This document shows positions 26,527 to 37,300 of a DNA stretch of 64,000 bases, one piece after another. The notes under the pieces are model-generated. The model was not told where the DNA came from and searched no databases. It saw only the letters and a list, made by a program, of their open reading frames with translations. Source of the DNA: Vitrella brassicaformis (taxonomy: Eukaryota; Sar; Vitrellaceae); assembly GCA_001179505.1 (NCBI GenBank), contig CDMY01000947.1, positions 1 to 64,000 of the forward strand. The letters run 5' to 3'. The stretch's first letter is position 1; every line of letters begins with the position of its first letter. The position numbers were made by a program, and so were the translations under genes.

Positions 26527-27195
26527 CTACCTTGTCACGAGTACTGTCTCCAACAGTAATGAGGACCTCGGTGCCTTGTGGTCAGCTCTCGTGGCGCGGC
26601 CGCCCCTCGCCAACCGACCGAGGTTCTCAGTGCCTTTATCTGCACACACACAAGAATCAACAAGGCAGAGCAGTGAGCGGTGGTGGACTTCTCCCGCCTC
26701 CAGCTGTCTGTCTGTCTGTCTGTCTGCGTCAGTTGGCATCAGTCAAACGTACCCCTGAGCTTCGGCGCGTAGGCCTCGAATCGGTGAATGAGGGACTCCT
26801 TCCGCAGCCGATAGGACACACCGCCTGATCGACAGACAGAGAAGAGAAGGAGTCCAACCAAGGATGCAGTCGGTGTGTGCGTCGTCTGTCGCCCTGTGCT
26901 GTGCTGCATTGCAGTGTCGCGTGGCTCGGCTTCTTACTCTTGAGCAAGAACTTGACCAGCGGACGCACCCTGAGGACCCTCTGTAGTAGCACCGACACAT
27001 AGCAGCTCTGTGTCATGATGTTCTGAAACACCACATGCCTAAACCACTGCAACCCACGCATAGCATACAGCCACAACAGCACCATATAGCAGTGCACAAT
27101 GCATGCCGAGAGACGAGAAATAGTCGCTCACCTTTTGGAGCCACTGCTCGCCGCAGGGCAGCGGGCTCTCGGCAGTGGATGGTGGTGGCTGTTGT
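26527..27195 (-). pseudogene. Partial USP exon copy C with Cys box
   Basis: Carries four exon copies in USP order: a first-exon end (PLPCGEQWLQK), the Cys-box exon HVVFQNIMTQSCYVSVLLQ (about 26940-27050), SYRLRKESLIHRFEAYAPKL (about 26757-26825) and KGTENLGRLARGGRATRA to LETVLVTR (26527-26640). Open frames and splice sites are kept. No His box or later exons follow; instead copy B begins. It is a truncated tandem duplicate, possibly still transcribed since it shares a head-to-head spacer with PPME1. Confidence 0.7.
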
Positions 27196-27199
27196 AGAT

Positions 27200-27442
27200 G
27201 TGCCCGTAGAAAGGGTGGCGTGTGAGAAAAACAGAGAGCTGGCTGACGGGACGGGAAAAAACAACGAGGGGAACACACACTCACACACACACAAAAACAT
27301 CTTTCATGTCTCAAGCTCGCACTCTCGAATTCTCGACGCGTGACGACCTTAATAAGAGGACCAACGTAGAGGATCAAGCCATCGGTCATTTCCAGCAATG
27401 TAGCTCAGCAGACGGCGCGAGCTTTTCGGAGTCTTGAGAAAG
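27200..27442. promoter_or_regulatory. Head-to-head spacer before PPME1
   Basis: Contains AAGCTCGC at 27313-27320 and GCGAGCTT at 27417-27424, again the recurrent motif, the second copy only about 20 bases upstream of the PPME1 ATG. Confidence 0.5.
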
Positions 27443-29346
27443 ATGCGGCCCCCGCCTGTGCCTGGAGGGCTGCCATCCATCCCAGACGAAGAGTCAGATC
27501 AAGCGCCAAAAACAAATTCATCGCATCCATATAGGTGTGCGAGGGTTCATGTATCGTTCAGTCTTTCTGCTCTGCCATGCATCCCTCTGCTCTCATCTCC
27601 TCTGATCTCGTGTGTGTGTGTGGCAGATCTGCGGCGAGTGAGGAGCCCCTGCCATCGTGGGAACAGTATTGGCAGTCGTGCCGTGACATTGCCATCAACG
27701 ACACTGACGTAAGCACCGCACTCGTCTGCATAGCCCACCAGCCTGACCTGTCTGTGTCTGTCTGTCTGTCTGTGTTCAGACCTTTCGCGTCTATCGCACC
27801 GGCACGCGGGGTCCCCTCGTCTTCTGTCTGCATGGTGGAGGCCACTCGTCACTCAGCTGGAGCTTTGTGGCGGTGAGCAGCGACGATTGCAGACACACAG
27901 ATCGCATCGGCAGCATGGCGGCTTGGCGTGGTTGTTTGCTGTTTGCAGGAGAGGGTTCGTGAGAGTGTGCGGCTGATTGCGTATGACTGCCGTGGACACG
28001 GCAGCACGGTGTGCGCTGACGAGGACGACTTCAGCGCCGACCGACTGGTGCAGGACGCACTCGCCCTCATACAGAAGGTGGGTATGTCTGCAAGCCAATC
28101 CAATCCAATCCAATCCACGCCACACTTCACGGAAAGCTGTAGACGATTGGAATCCCATGCTCTGTGTGTGTGTGTGTGTGTGTGTGTGACTGCCAGGTGT
28201 TTGATGAGGTGTGTGAGAGTGAGCCCGCCCCGGCAGAGCCCCCCAAGCCCCTCCCCATCAAGCTGCCGCCCCAAAAGGGACCGGACATCGTCCTCGTCGG
28301 CCACAGGTGGGCTTGTAAGACGTGCTTGCAGTTCTATTCAACGATTGATTGATGTGGTTGTCTGTTCGCTGCGCTCTGGTCAGCATGGGTGGGGCGATAG
28401 CGGTGCGGACAGCCGCTTCAGGGCGGGTGCCCAACCTCAAGGGGCTCGTAGTCGTCGATGTGGTCGAAGGTGCGTCAAGACGGATAAATGGATGGATGGA
28501 TGGATGGCTGGATGGATGGCTCACTGCGCTCACTCATGCGTTTTATGTGGTGCAGGCACAGCACTTGAGGCGCTGCCGCACATGCGTGGGGTGGTGGAGA
28601 GGATGCCATCGTCATTCGCTTCGCCCCACGAGGCCGTCGAATGGGCCGTCAGCTCAAGTACGTCAATCAGAGAGCCTGCATGCCCTGGTAACGCCTCCCC
28701 CGTCTGTGTGTGCGTCCATGTGCAATCAGGGACGTTGCTGAATCGAGATTCGGCGAGGATATCTGTGCCTTCGCAGCTGGTGCAGCGAGATGACCGATGG
28801 TCAGACAGGCACACACAGCCAACACTGTCATATGTGTGTGTGTGTTTGTGTGTGTGCAGGGTGTGGCGGTGCGACTTGATGAAGACGGCCGGGTTCTGGG
28901 ATGGCTGGTTCAGGGGCCTGTCAGGCCTCTTCCTGCAATCGAGATGCGTCAAACTGCTGCTGCTTGCCGGTACGACTGACACACGGTACACCTGCACAGC
29001 TCAGCTCTCGTGTGTCATTTCCGAATGAATGTGCGTGTGTCATGTTGTCTTCCGATCAGGGCAGGACACTTTGGACAAGGAGCTCATGATTGCCCAAATG
29101 CAGGGTAAGCGGATCATTCACACACACGTGTGGGATCGGTGCGTGTCGTGCGTATGTGTTCCACAGGCAAGTTCCAGCTGAAGCTCATCCGCAGCGGTCA
29201 TGTCATTGAGGTGGGTGGGTGGGTGATCGAGAGAAGTGTTCACGTGTTGGTGGCCTACTTGTCGTGTGTGTTGACCACAGGAGGACCGGCCCGAGCAGGT
29301 GGCTGACGCATTGGTCGAATTCGTCACGAGGTTCAAGATGCGATGA
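27443..29346 (+). CDS. PPME1: Protein phosphatase methylesterase 1
   Basis: An alpha/beta hydrolase that removes the methyl ester from the C-terminal leucine of the PP2A catalytic subunit. The start at 27443 (MRPPPVPGGLPSIPDEE) resembles family N termini. Exons join to FRVYRTGTRGPLVFCLHGGG (oxyanion region), SLSWSFVA, RLIAYDCRGHGST, DIVLVGHSMGGAIAVR (nucleophile Ser in GHSMGG), VVVDVVEGTALEALPHM, KLLLLAGQDTLDKELMIAQM (acid region) and KLIRSGHVIEEDRPEQV (catalytic His), ending VEFVTRFKMR at 29346. All triad positions are present and the length (about 340 residues) fits. Around eight introns; the one near 28074-28197 has a TG run just before its acceptor. Confidence 0.93.
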
Positions 29347-30341
29347 CGCATGCGTCTATGCAGCAGCTGGCAGAGGATAGTATAGACGTTTAGACTGCGA
29401 CACAGAGAGACGGACGCTCGGATCGGACGTTTGTCACATGTTTATGTAAAATCTGCAGATACGTGTGTCTGTCGATTGAACGAGGGACGGGCTGAGATGG
29501 ATGATGTCTCTTTGAGGTCTCTGTCTCTCTCTCTCCCCGCTCCTCTCTGCGCTCATTGAAATGCCTCGTCCATCGTCATCAGTCCAGACGACACAAGGCA
29601 TGGCACTCACGCACGCAGCAGCACCTACACACGTCACACAGACATTGCATGCATTGCACCCACCCACACGCACCCCCGACACACAGCAGCAGCCGAAAAA
29701 ACTAAGAGAAAATCCGGCTGGCCAAGAGTGTGTGTGTGTCCCGCAAGCACCCATCCCCACCCTACAAACCCCTCCCCTGGTCACATTGCATTCCATCCAT
29801 CCATCCATCTATCCCTTGTCTGATCAGCGGGACACCAGCGGCACACTGACGCATCATGTCACATTGCTTTCTCTTCCCGCTGCGCTACGCACAACGCCTT
29901 CGACAACTCGGTCGCACAAACGAGGAGTCTGCTCAGCTGTGCCATCGAGCTATGCAAGACAGCGAACGCAGCGCAGCTAGGAAGGGTAAAGAGATCGAGC
30001 AGCGTCACGTGAAATGCGTACGAGCACAAAGAGGCCATTCCATGTGGCTGCTTCGTGTGTTCACGTCTCGTGCTGGGTGACCGAACGGTAAGGGCATCCA
30101 CACGTGCCAGTGAGGATGGTCGGTCCAGAGGGCACCCAACACCAGACGTCAACACACTCCGCATACACGACATGGAGCCGACCTGAAGCACGGAAAGTCC
30201 CATATATCCATCTTCTCACACCAACCGTCAGTCAGAAAGGCACTCATTCATCCACATGTCTGTCAAACAAAATCACGGGTACACAGGTACGTCACGTACA
30301 CACATGGATAAACACACTCGACACGCCACTCGTCTGTCTGT
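29347..30341. other. Tail-to-tail spacer
   Basis: 995 bases between the PPME1 and peroxiredoxin 3' ends. CATC and CA repeats are present. An open frame at 29856-30080 has no recognisable motif. No RNA gene is seen. Confidence 0.6.
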
Positions 30342-31347
30342 CTATCGTCGTGCGGCCCGGAGGTAGGCCACCATCGTGTCGGCGTCGGACACCTCGTAAG
30401 GATCGTCGGGAGCGTTGTCTTGGAAGCCTGCACACATTCACACACACACACACACACACACGAGAAGGAGAGAGAGATCTGTGCAGTGACCGGTGCCCCC
30501 TGCTCTCAAGTCGGTTAACCGCTCTGACTGACCTGGTTCGACGAACAGTTTTTCGATGACGCCGTCGTTGACGACCATTGCGTACCGCCATGACCGCTTG
30601 CCGAAGCCCAGGTTGTCCTTGTCCACCAGCATGCCCATGCCCTCAGTGAACTTGCCGCTCCCGTCAGGAATCAGCTTGATCGCGCCAATCTGATTCACCA
30701 CCCATCCAACCAACGGACACACAGCAACATCCATCCATCCATCCACGCATCGTTCCACTTAGGCCTCTCACGTTTTGCGCCTTCTTCCAGGCGTTCATGA
30801 CGAATGCGTCGTTGACAGAGAGGCAGTAGACCTCGTCGACGCCCAGGCCCTTGATCTCCTGGTACAGCTCCTCATAGCGCGGCAAGTGGGCAGACGAGCA
30901 CGTGGGCGTGAAGGCGCCCGGCAGGCTGAAGATCACCACGCGCTTGCCGCGGAACACCTGCATCACATCACATCACATCACATGACCCACGGTCAGTCAA
31001 GTCGAGACACAAATGCGCCATTCTCATCCCGCCAGCATAGGTCTCTCACTCCCGTGATGCCCCTGCCTGTCAGCCAGCCAGCGCACCGCATCGAAGGTCA
31101 TCTCAGACCAGATGTAGGGGTTGGGCTTGCCGTCGGCAGTCGTGTAGGTGGACCCCATGTACTGGCGGATGGGCCATGACACCTGCGGCACCATGGAGCC
31201 CTCCCGCAGCTGGGCCATCTGCAGCTGCGTCATGCCGCGCATCGGGGGAGTCATCTGACGCAGTGACAGCCGCGATGAGGGGACGACAAAGGCCGAGGCG
31301 GCGACGGCCAGCGCCAGGGCAACGAGCATGGACAGAGCGGACTTCAT
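30342..31347 (-). CDS. Peroxiredoxin, type II/Prx5 class, probably plastid-targeted
   Basis: A thiol peroxidase that reduces hydrogen peroxide and alkyl hydroperoxides. Exons join in phase to [20 protein letters not shown], then [18 protein letters not shown] with the peroxidatic Cys in [62 protein letters not shown] and a last exon ending YLRAARR at 30342. The N terminus [20 protein letters not shown] is a signal peptide with Phe right after the ASA cleavage site, then a Ser/Arg-rich, acid-poor stretch. That is the bipartite leader used for plastids of secondary red-algal origin. A purely secretory location is the alternative. It shares a 165-base spacer with the next gene. Confidence 0.9.
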
Positions 31348-31512
31348 TGTCAGACAACAGATCTGTGAGCCTTCAAGACCCTCACCAATCAGTTTGCGAT
31401 GCTCGGTTTCGCGGAAAGGTTGCGAGCTTAGAAGTGCAGAGAGAGGAGAGGTGCTCCTGCCGGAGCTGTTGTTCGCTCAGCGTTGTGTGCCCATCATATC
31501 CCACCATACACT
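31348..31512. promoter_or_regulatory. Head-to-head promoter, peroxiredoxin / membrane protein
   Basis: A 165-base spacer with TGCGAGCTTA at 31421-31430, roughly midway between the two starts. Confidence 0.5.
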
Positions 31513-32910
31513 ATGCAATGGCCGACGGTGTTGAATTTGGCCACATGTGTGTCGCTGCTGTCGCTGCTCATCACGACCTACTACTACCTGAACATGCTGA
31601 CGCTGACCAAGAACCTCCAGCGCGCCAACACATTCAACGCCATACACGTCGAGTACGCCAGCCAGGAGACCCTCAACGCACTCGAAATACTCGAGGAGTT
31701 CATCGAAGGTCCCCACACAGACACACACACAGCGACAAGAAGTGATATCGAAGAAAACACTCTGTTGTGTTTTGTTTTGTGTGCGCGTGTGTCAGAGAAT
31801 GGTCGTGACAGGTACCCTCACGAGTTCCTTGACCTGAGGAAGCAGCGGGACGCATTGGGCCGCAGAGTGGACAGGGCAAGGGTGAGTGAGCCGAGTGCGA
31901 CACATGAGACAGACCATCACCCCACCCAACCCACCCGCATCGATATCGTTCTTCTGATGTCTTGTGTGTGTGTGTGTGCAGCGGCGGTTGGTGCACTGGT
32001 ATTCGCGGCTGCAGTACTTTTATCAGTTCGGCTTTCTGACCATAGAGAACCTCCGACAGTTCCCGGGCGTGGAAAGAGCGGCACACTTCATCTGTAGGCC
32101 TGCAGGGCTGCCGCACAGACAGACAGACACCGATGCGCAACACACACACACCAGCACAACACCTGTCTGTCTGCTCCTTTCCTCTGTGCGCATTTATTTG
32201 TGGCACTAGATCTGGTGGAGCCTCTGGAGTTCATCAGCCGCACGTCGACCGGCCGCGAGCAGTCGACGGTTTTCTCGTGGCTGCGCGACATATACCACAT
32301 CGACGACCACTACAAGCAGCACCGGCTGACCTCCCCCACCTGGAACTACACCTTCATCCACACCACCGTCCACTCGTCCATCCCCAACTCGCCAGACTAC
32401 AACCCTTCGGCACAGTGGAACGGCCAGCCGCTGCCCCCAGGCTGCAGCTGCATGTGCGCCCCGCAGCCACATCCCACTGCCGGCGGCGGCCATGGCCTCC
32501 CCCCTCTCTCAATGGACCACCCGCACCACCTCCCCCCTAGTGGCCTAGTGGAGACGGTGCACCCCACCGCTAATCCTCCCGCCCCGGCCAACCACGTGCC
32601 GGTTTATCAGTCTGCGTCGTCAGCGGCATCACCGCACGCAGGGCTGCACGTGCAGACGGGCGGCAGTAGTGGTGGCGGGGACCACCTGCACTCTCATTCT
32701 CACCCTCACTCGGCACACCCGGACCTTTCAAGGCACGCTGTCAATATGTCAGCATCGTCACCATCGGCGAAAGCAGAAGGGTCGCACGGGGCCGAGGCGG
32801 GGAGGAAAGGGGATGAGCCGACGACGGCAACAACACCGCCGCGAGCGGACACCACTGGCGCGCCGCCGCGACAGGCTGCCGAGCAGCCGTCTGTGCATAC
32901 CGAGCTGTGA
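31513..32910 (+). CDS. Single-pass membrane protein of unknown function
   Basis: Not recognised. The ATG at 31513 gives MQWPTVLNLATCVSLLSLLI, a short N terminus then one transmembrane segment, followed by a helical soluble region: ASQETLNALEILEEFIE, DRYPHEFLDLRKQRDALGRR, HWYSRLQYFYQFGFLTIENL, RQFPGVERAAHF. After the fourth intron come REQSTVFSWLRDIYHIDDHY and WNYTFIHTTVHSS, then about 170 residues rich in His, Pro, Ser and Gly up to the stop at 32910. The arrangement (N-terminal anchor plus helices with many aromatics) recalls small membrane-anchored DUF4760-like proteins, but this is a guess. The C-terminal half is probably disordered. Splicing is clear because every intron ends in CAG or TAG and keeps frame. 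Confidence 0.7.
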
Positions 32911-34398
32911 ATGAATTGATGGGGTGGGGTGTGATGGGCGTCGGTCGTTTGTGTAAAGGGGCAGAGGGTTGCTGGGTTGTTGGGTTGGCTGCTGCTTGTG
33001 TAGAATACGGGTCGGTCGGCACGGGATAGGGAGGTAGAGACAGGTCTCCTGGCCAGGAGGGAGAGGGCCTTTTTTCGTTTTCGATTTCTACCCCTTCTCT
33101 AGGGTCAGCCTACCTAGTCCAGCTGGCTGCTGTGTGTACATCTGTATGTCCGTCAACACGACCACTACAGCCTGCCTTTTGCTCTTTTGGGGTACCTCTC
33201 CATGCCTGCCTGCCTGCCTGCCTACCTGCCTACCTGTTTTGCGTGCGTGTAATTCGGTGCTGAGAAGGAGAGAGGCGGAGATGCGGAGGGGAGGGGCGGC
33301 TGGCGCATGCCTGTCCACCAAGGGATGTGGGTGAGGCGCGCCGGACGTCTGTCTGCCGGTGAGGGAGGGAGTATAGTGAGTAAAGGAGTGGGGCGTTTTG
33401 TGGTGTGGTGTGGTGTGGTGTGGTGTGTGTCTGCGGTCATGGCAGTGCCGACATCATTGCCACACACGTGACAGCAGCAGCAGCAGCGACGGCAGCGGCA
33501 GCAGGTGATGGTGTGGTGTGTGGTGTGCCGATGGTGGGTGGATGCGCAACTCCAGTCAGGAGTCGCGAGTGCACTTAGTATTGTCTTGCTGTTTGCGGGC
33601 CCTTTCCTGTCTTTCTGCTTGTCTTGTTCCTCGCGATCTGGCGTTCAGCTCGATGAGACACGCGTGGCTGCCGACGAACGTGTTTGGCGGCTGTTGTGTA
33701 TCTTCTCGAGGTGGATGCATGGTCAGGAGACGCGAGACGAGCAGAGACAGAGAGGGGGTGGGTCGGTTCAGGGAGGAATCGACGATGGTGGTGGAGGTGG
33801 AGGTGGAGGTGGTGGTGGTGGTGGTCGGCTTGTCGTGTGGTTTCTCTTCCGATTCTCATGTGTGTAGTGTTGTTCCATCACATGCCGAGTGTGAAGGCTG
33901 GTAAGCAGCCCATGGTTGGGTGCTGCTTGGCATCGTTCCCGTTCGGCAGGAGGTGGGACAGCCTGCACACATGCATCATCGAAGGCCTGGGAGGGCTCCC
34001 AGGTGACTTGACTGACATGCAAGATGCTCTCTTACACATGGATGGATGGATGGATATCAACACATTTGTCAGTCAGAGATAGACAGTCGATCCGTCCGTC
34101 ACACACACACACACACACACAGACACAGGCGTACCATAAAACCAACAACCAATAGAGAGGAAGAACGAAACGAATTAGTTCTCTCATTACACGATGAATC
34201 AATGAGTGAATGAGTCCACACGCACACAACCAACACAAGCGCTAACCAATCAGCTAACTAGTCTATCGACCAACACACCACACCACACCACACCCACCCT
34301 CCCACCAGTCTATCTACGCCGCAGTATCACACGGAAAAAACCGAACGAACGCAGCCAAAAGACACCGTGTACACCACTGGTCGTGTCGCATCCCATCG
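32911..34398. other. Tail-to-tail spacer
   Basis: 1.5 kb with CTGC (about 33203-33234), TGGTG (33398-33425), GCAGCA/GCGGCA and GGTGGA (33786-33826) repeats. No gene or RNA is supported. Confidence 0.6.
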
Positions 34399-37300
34399 CT
34401 AGCTGGGGTCGATCGAGTTGAGCCTCGTGCTGCAGTTGGGGGTCAGCTCTCCCGCCTGGCCCCCATGTCCGCTGTGCGCATGGCCGTCCAGCTGCTTCAT
34501 CTCGATGCTGCTGCTGCTGCACCCGTTCATGTGGCCATGCTGCACCACCCCGTTGTGGAGCTGCTCCCTCTCGCCCTCTTTGCCAGCAGTGTGCCTCTGC
34601 CGCCCCACAGCCGTGTTGGTGATGGACGCCGATGACGCTGAAGAGGGTTCGTCGGGAGAGACCTTGATGGCCACCGGGGAGAGGCCCTCCGGGTGGCTTC
34701 TGAGGCCGTCCAGCTGGCCAGAGGAAGAAACTGACGGTGACATAAGCAGACAGCCAGGATGATCCACAGTGTGTGCGTCGTCAACAGAGTAATAGGGGGA
34801 GGGAGGGGGGGTGGGGGCCCGCTTCTTCAGCGGCACCCAGAATGAGGCAAGAAAGGGCCTCACTGGATAGTCATATTGCTCTGCCCATGGACCAAATAGT
34901 GACACGACGGCCGACCATCCCCCCCCTCCCTCCCTCCCTCCCTCACTGTCTTGTGCACGTGTGTTGTGTCCTGTTGTGTGCTTACGCGGTGAGTATTGAG
35001 CCTTGCCGACGTGCGTCATAGGGATACCTATCCCGCGCTGGTCGAGCGAGGTGCACCCTGTGGTTGGGATCATCTTGAGGATGAAGGGGGTCAGCAGGAG
35101 GCTCATGGCTGCGGTGCCGATGAGCAGCAGGTACACTTGCCGCGAGATGAGGGCCAGCGCCCAGCCCTTGCCAGCCAACACGAAGGCAAACTCACCTATG
35201 TGCTGACACAGAGAGAGAGGGAGAGACATGTGAGTGGATGTGCGTGTGTGGGTGTGGGAGAGTGCTCACGGCGAGTGTCAGGGCGACTCGCCATGCCTTC
35301 AGGATTGTCAGGTCTGCCAGCAGCAGCTGCGACGTCACGCACACAAAGAGGCATACATCGGCTGTGCGTCCCGCAGGGCCGTCCGTGTGTCTCTCCCGCA
35401 CTCACCAGTGGGGTGATGATGACGGCCTTGGCGACGAATATGGCGGCCAGCACCCCGAGGATGGAGGGCATATTGTCCCACATAAACAGCGGGTCAATCG
35501 CCTACACGTTCACACACACACACAGTCGCACACAGTCGCATCCATGTCTGAAGTGCCCACCAGTCCGATGCAGGCGAAGAACATGGCGCCGAAGACGTCC
35601 TTGAGCGGCTCCACCAGCTCCTCGGTCTCGTGCAGCAGACCGCTCGGAAGCTGACATACACACGAATGGCACCACACAACACAACACAACACAAAACGGT
35701 CTCTTCGTCTGCAATTATGCGGCCTGTGTGTGTGGGTCTGTGTGTGCACCTGTGTGAGCATAACCCCCGCCACGAAGGAGCCCATCTCCAGGGAGAGACC
35801 CAAGACTGACAGACACACCGCACCGCTCACAGGTCACGATGCTGTGCTGTCTCTGCGCTGTGTGTCTCGTGAGTGAGTGGCTTAGTTGGGTGGGTGCCTA
35901 CTGTCGGTGAGAGCGGCCACCCCAAGCGCAAAACTAACGTTGCCTGATCATCATAATGACGGCAGACACAAAACACTCGAGAGAATAGTCGGTGCGGCGT
36001 ATCACTGACTGGCTCACCCAGAAGGTAGAGCTCCTTGCTCTTCATCTTGGAGACCAGGATGAACAGGGGCGGGTTCGTGAAAACCGCAGCCAACGACGCC
36101 ACTGCAAGAGGGAGCGGAGGGGAGAGAAGGACGGATGCATTGCAACGACTTGTATGAGTTTGCAGGCAGGCAGGCAGGCAGGCAAGTCTTCCTTACCGAC
36201 AGCATATGCCGCCAGCATCACCAGTGGCTCGCTCAGCTTCATCAGTATCTGCACACAGACAGGCACAGACACGCAGTGCCATCAGACGCCTCCTCGTGGG
36301 TGGTGGGAATTTCAGACATACGGCGTGCATACCCTTGTGAAAGTGACTTGTGTCTCGCCGAGGCTCGGCAGCACGGCCAGCATGACGCCCAGCATCACGT
36401 CCTGGATGATCAGTATCCCCACAGTCGCCTGGCCCTCTACCGTCTGAGACGAATCACGAAAAGTGGACACACCACCCACACACACAAGGGTGTGTTTGGC
36501 TTCTGGGTGGGTGTCTCGCCGGCGGCTCCTCACTCACCTCTAGAATGCCTTTCTGGGAGAGATCCTTGACACACACGGCCGTCGAAGACATCGACACAAA
36601 CGCACCCACAAACAGACCTGCACACAACACAACACATGGATACGATACGTGTGTTGGAGGCCATTCATGGTTGGTTCGCGCATCGGGACCCTCACCTTCC
36701 CTGACGGAGGTGCCCATGGCCACAGCGATGCCGGCGAAAAACGCCAGAAGGAAAAACAGCGATATGATGCCGCCGTTGATGGCCGCCTTCTTCACTCGAC
36801 GCACCTTCCTCGGGTGAAACTCCAGACCTGAATGAAGATCATCCAACCATGTGACTCCCATCCCCTGTGTGTGTTGGGGGGAGGTGGGGGTGACACTCAC
36901 TTACCGAGTGAGAAAAGGAGGAAGCAGGCGCCCAGCTGTCCCACCGAGTCCACCTGTATGATCTGGTCGATGAGATTGAGGCACCCTGGTCCGACGATCA
37001 TGCCGGCGGCGAGGAACCCCAGAACCACCGGCTGACGCACGAGGGCCGACACGATGCCGCCCAAGGAGGCAGCGGCGATGAGGATGACCACATCCATGAT
37101 CAGCCGAAAGTCCTCTCGATAGCCGGAGGAGTTCTTGGGCTTCGACAGCACATACTGGTTCTCCTGAGCGCCCAGAAAGACAGAGAGCGAAGTGGTGCGT
37201 GGTCTCTCTGGGCGGCTAGAGCTGTGGGGTATATGTGACCTTAGAGTCGATGAGGTGAACGGACATGGGGTCCGCTTTCGCCTTGTCAGTTGCGGCGCCG

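Noticed and set aside
27434-27442. Upstream in-frame start for PPME1
   Set aside because: The codon at 27434 is TTG. The first ATG is 27443.
29856-30080. Open frame with charged residues in the PPME1-peroxiredoxin spacer
   Set aside because: No motif, no clear splice partners and no strand consistency with neighbours. Left as spacer.
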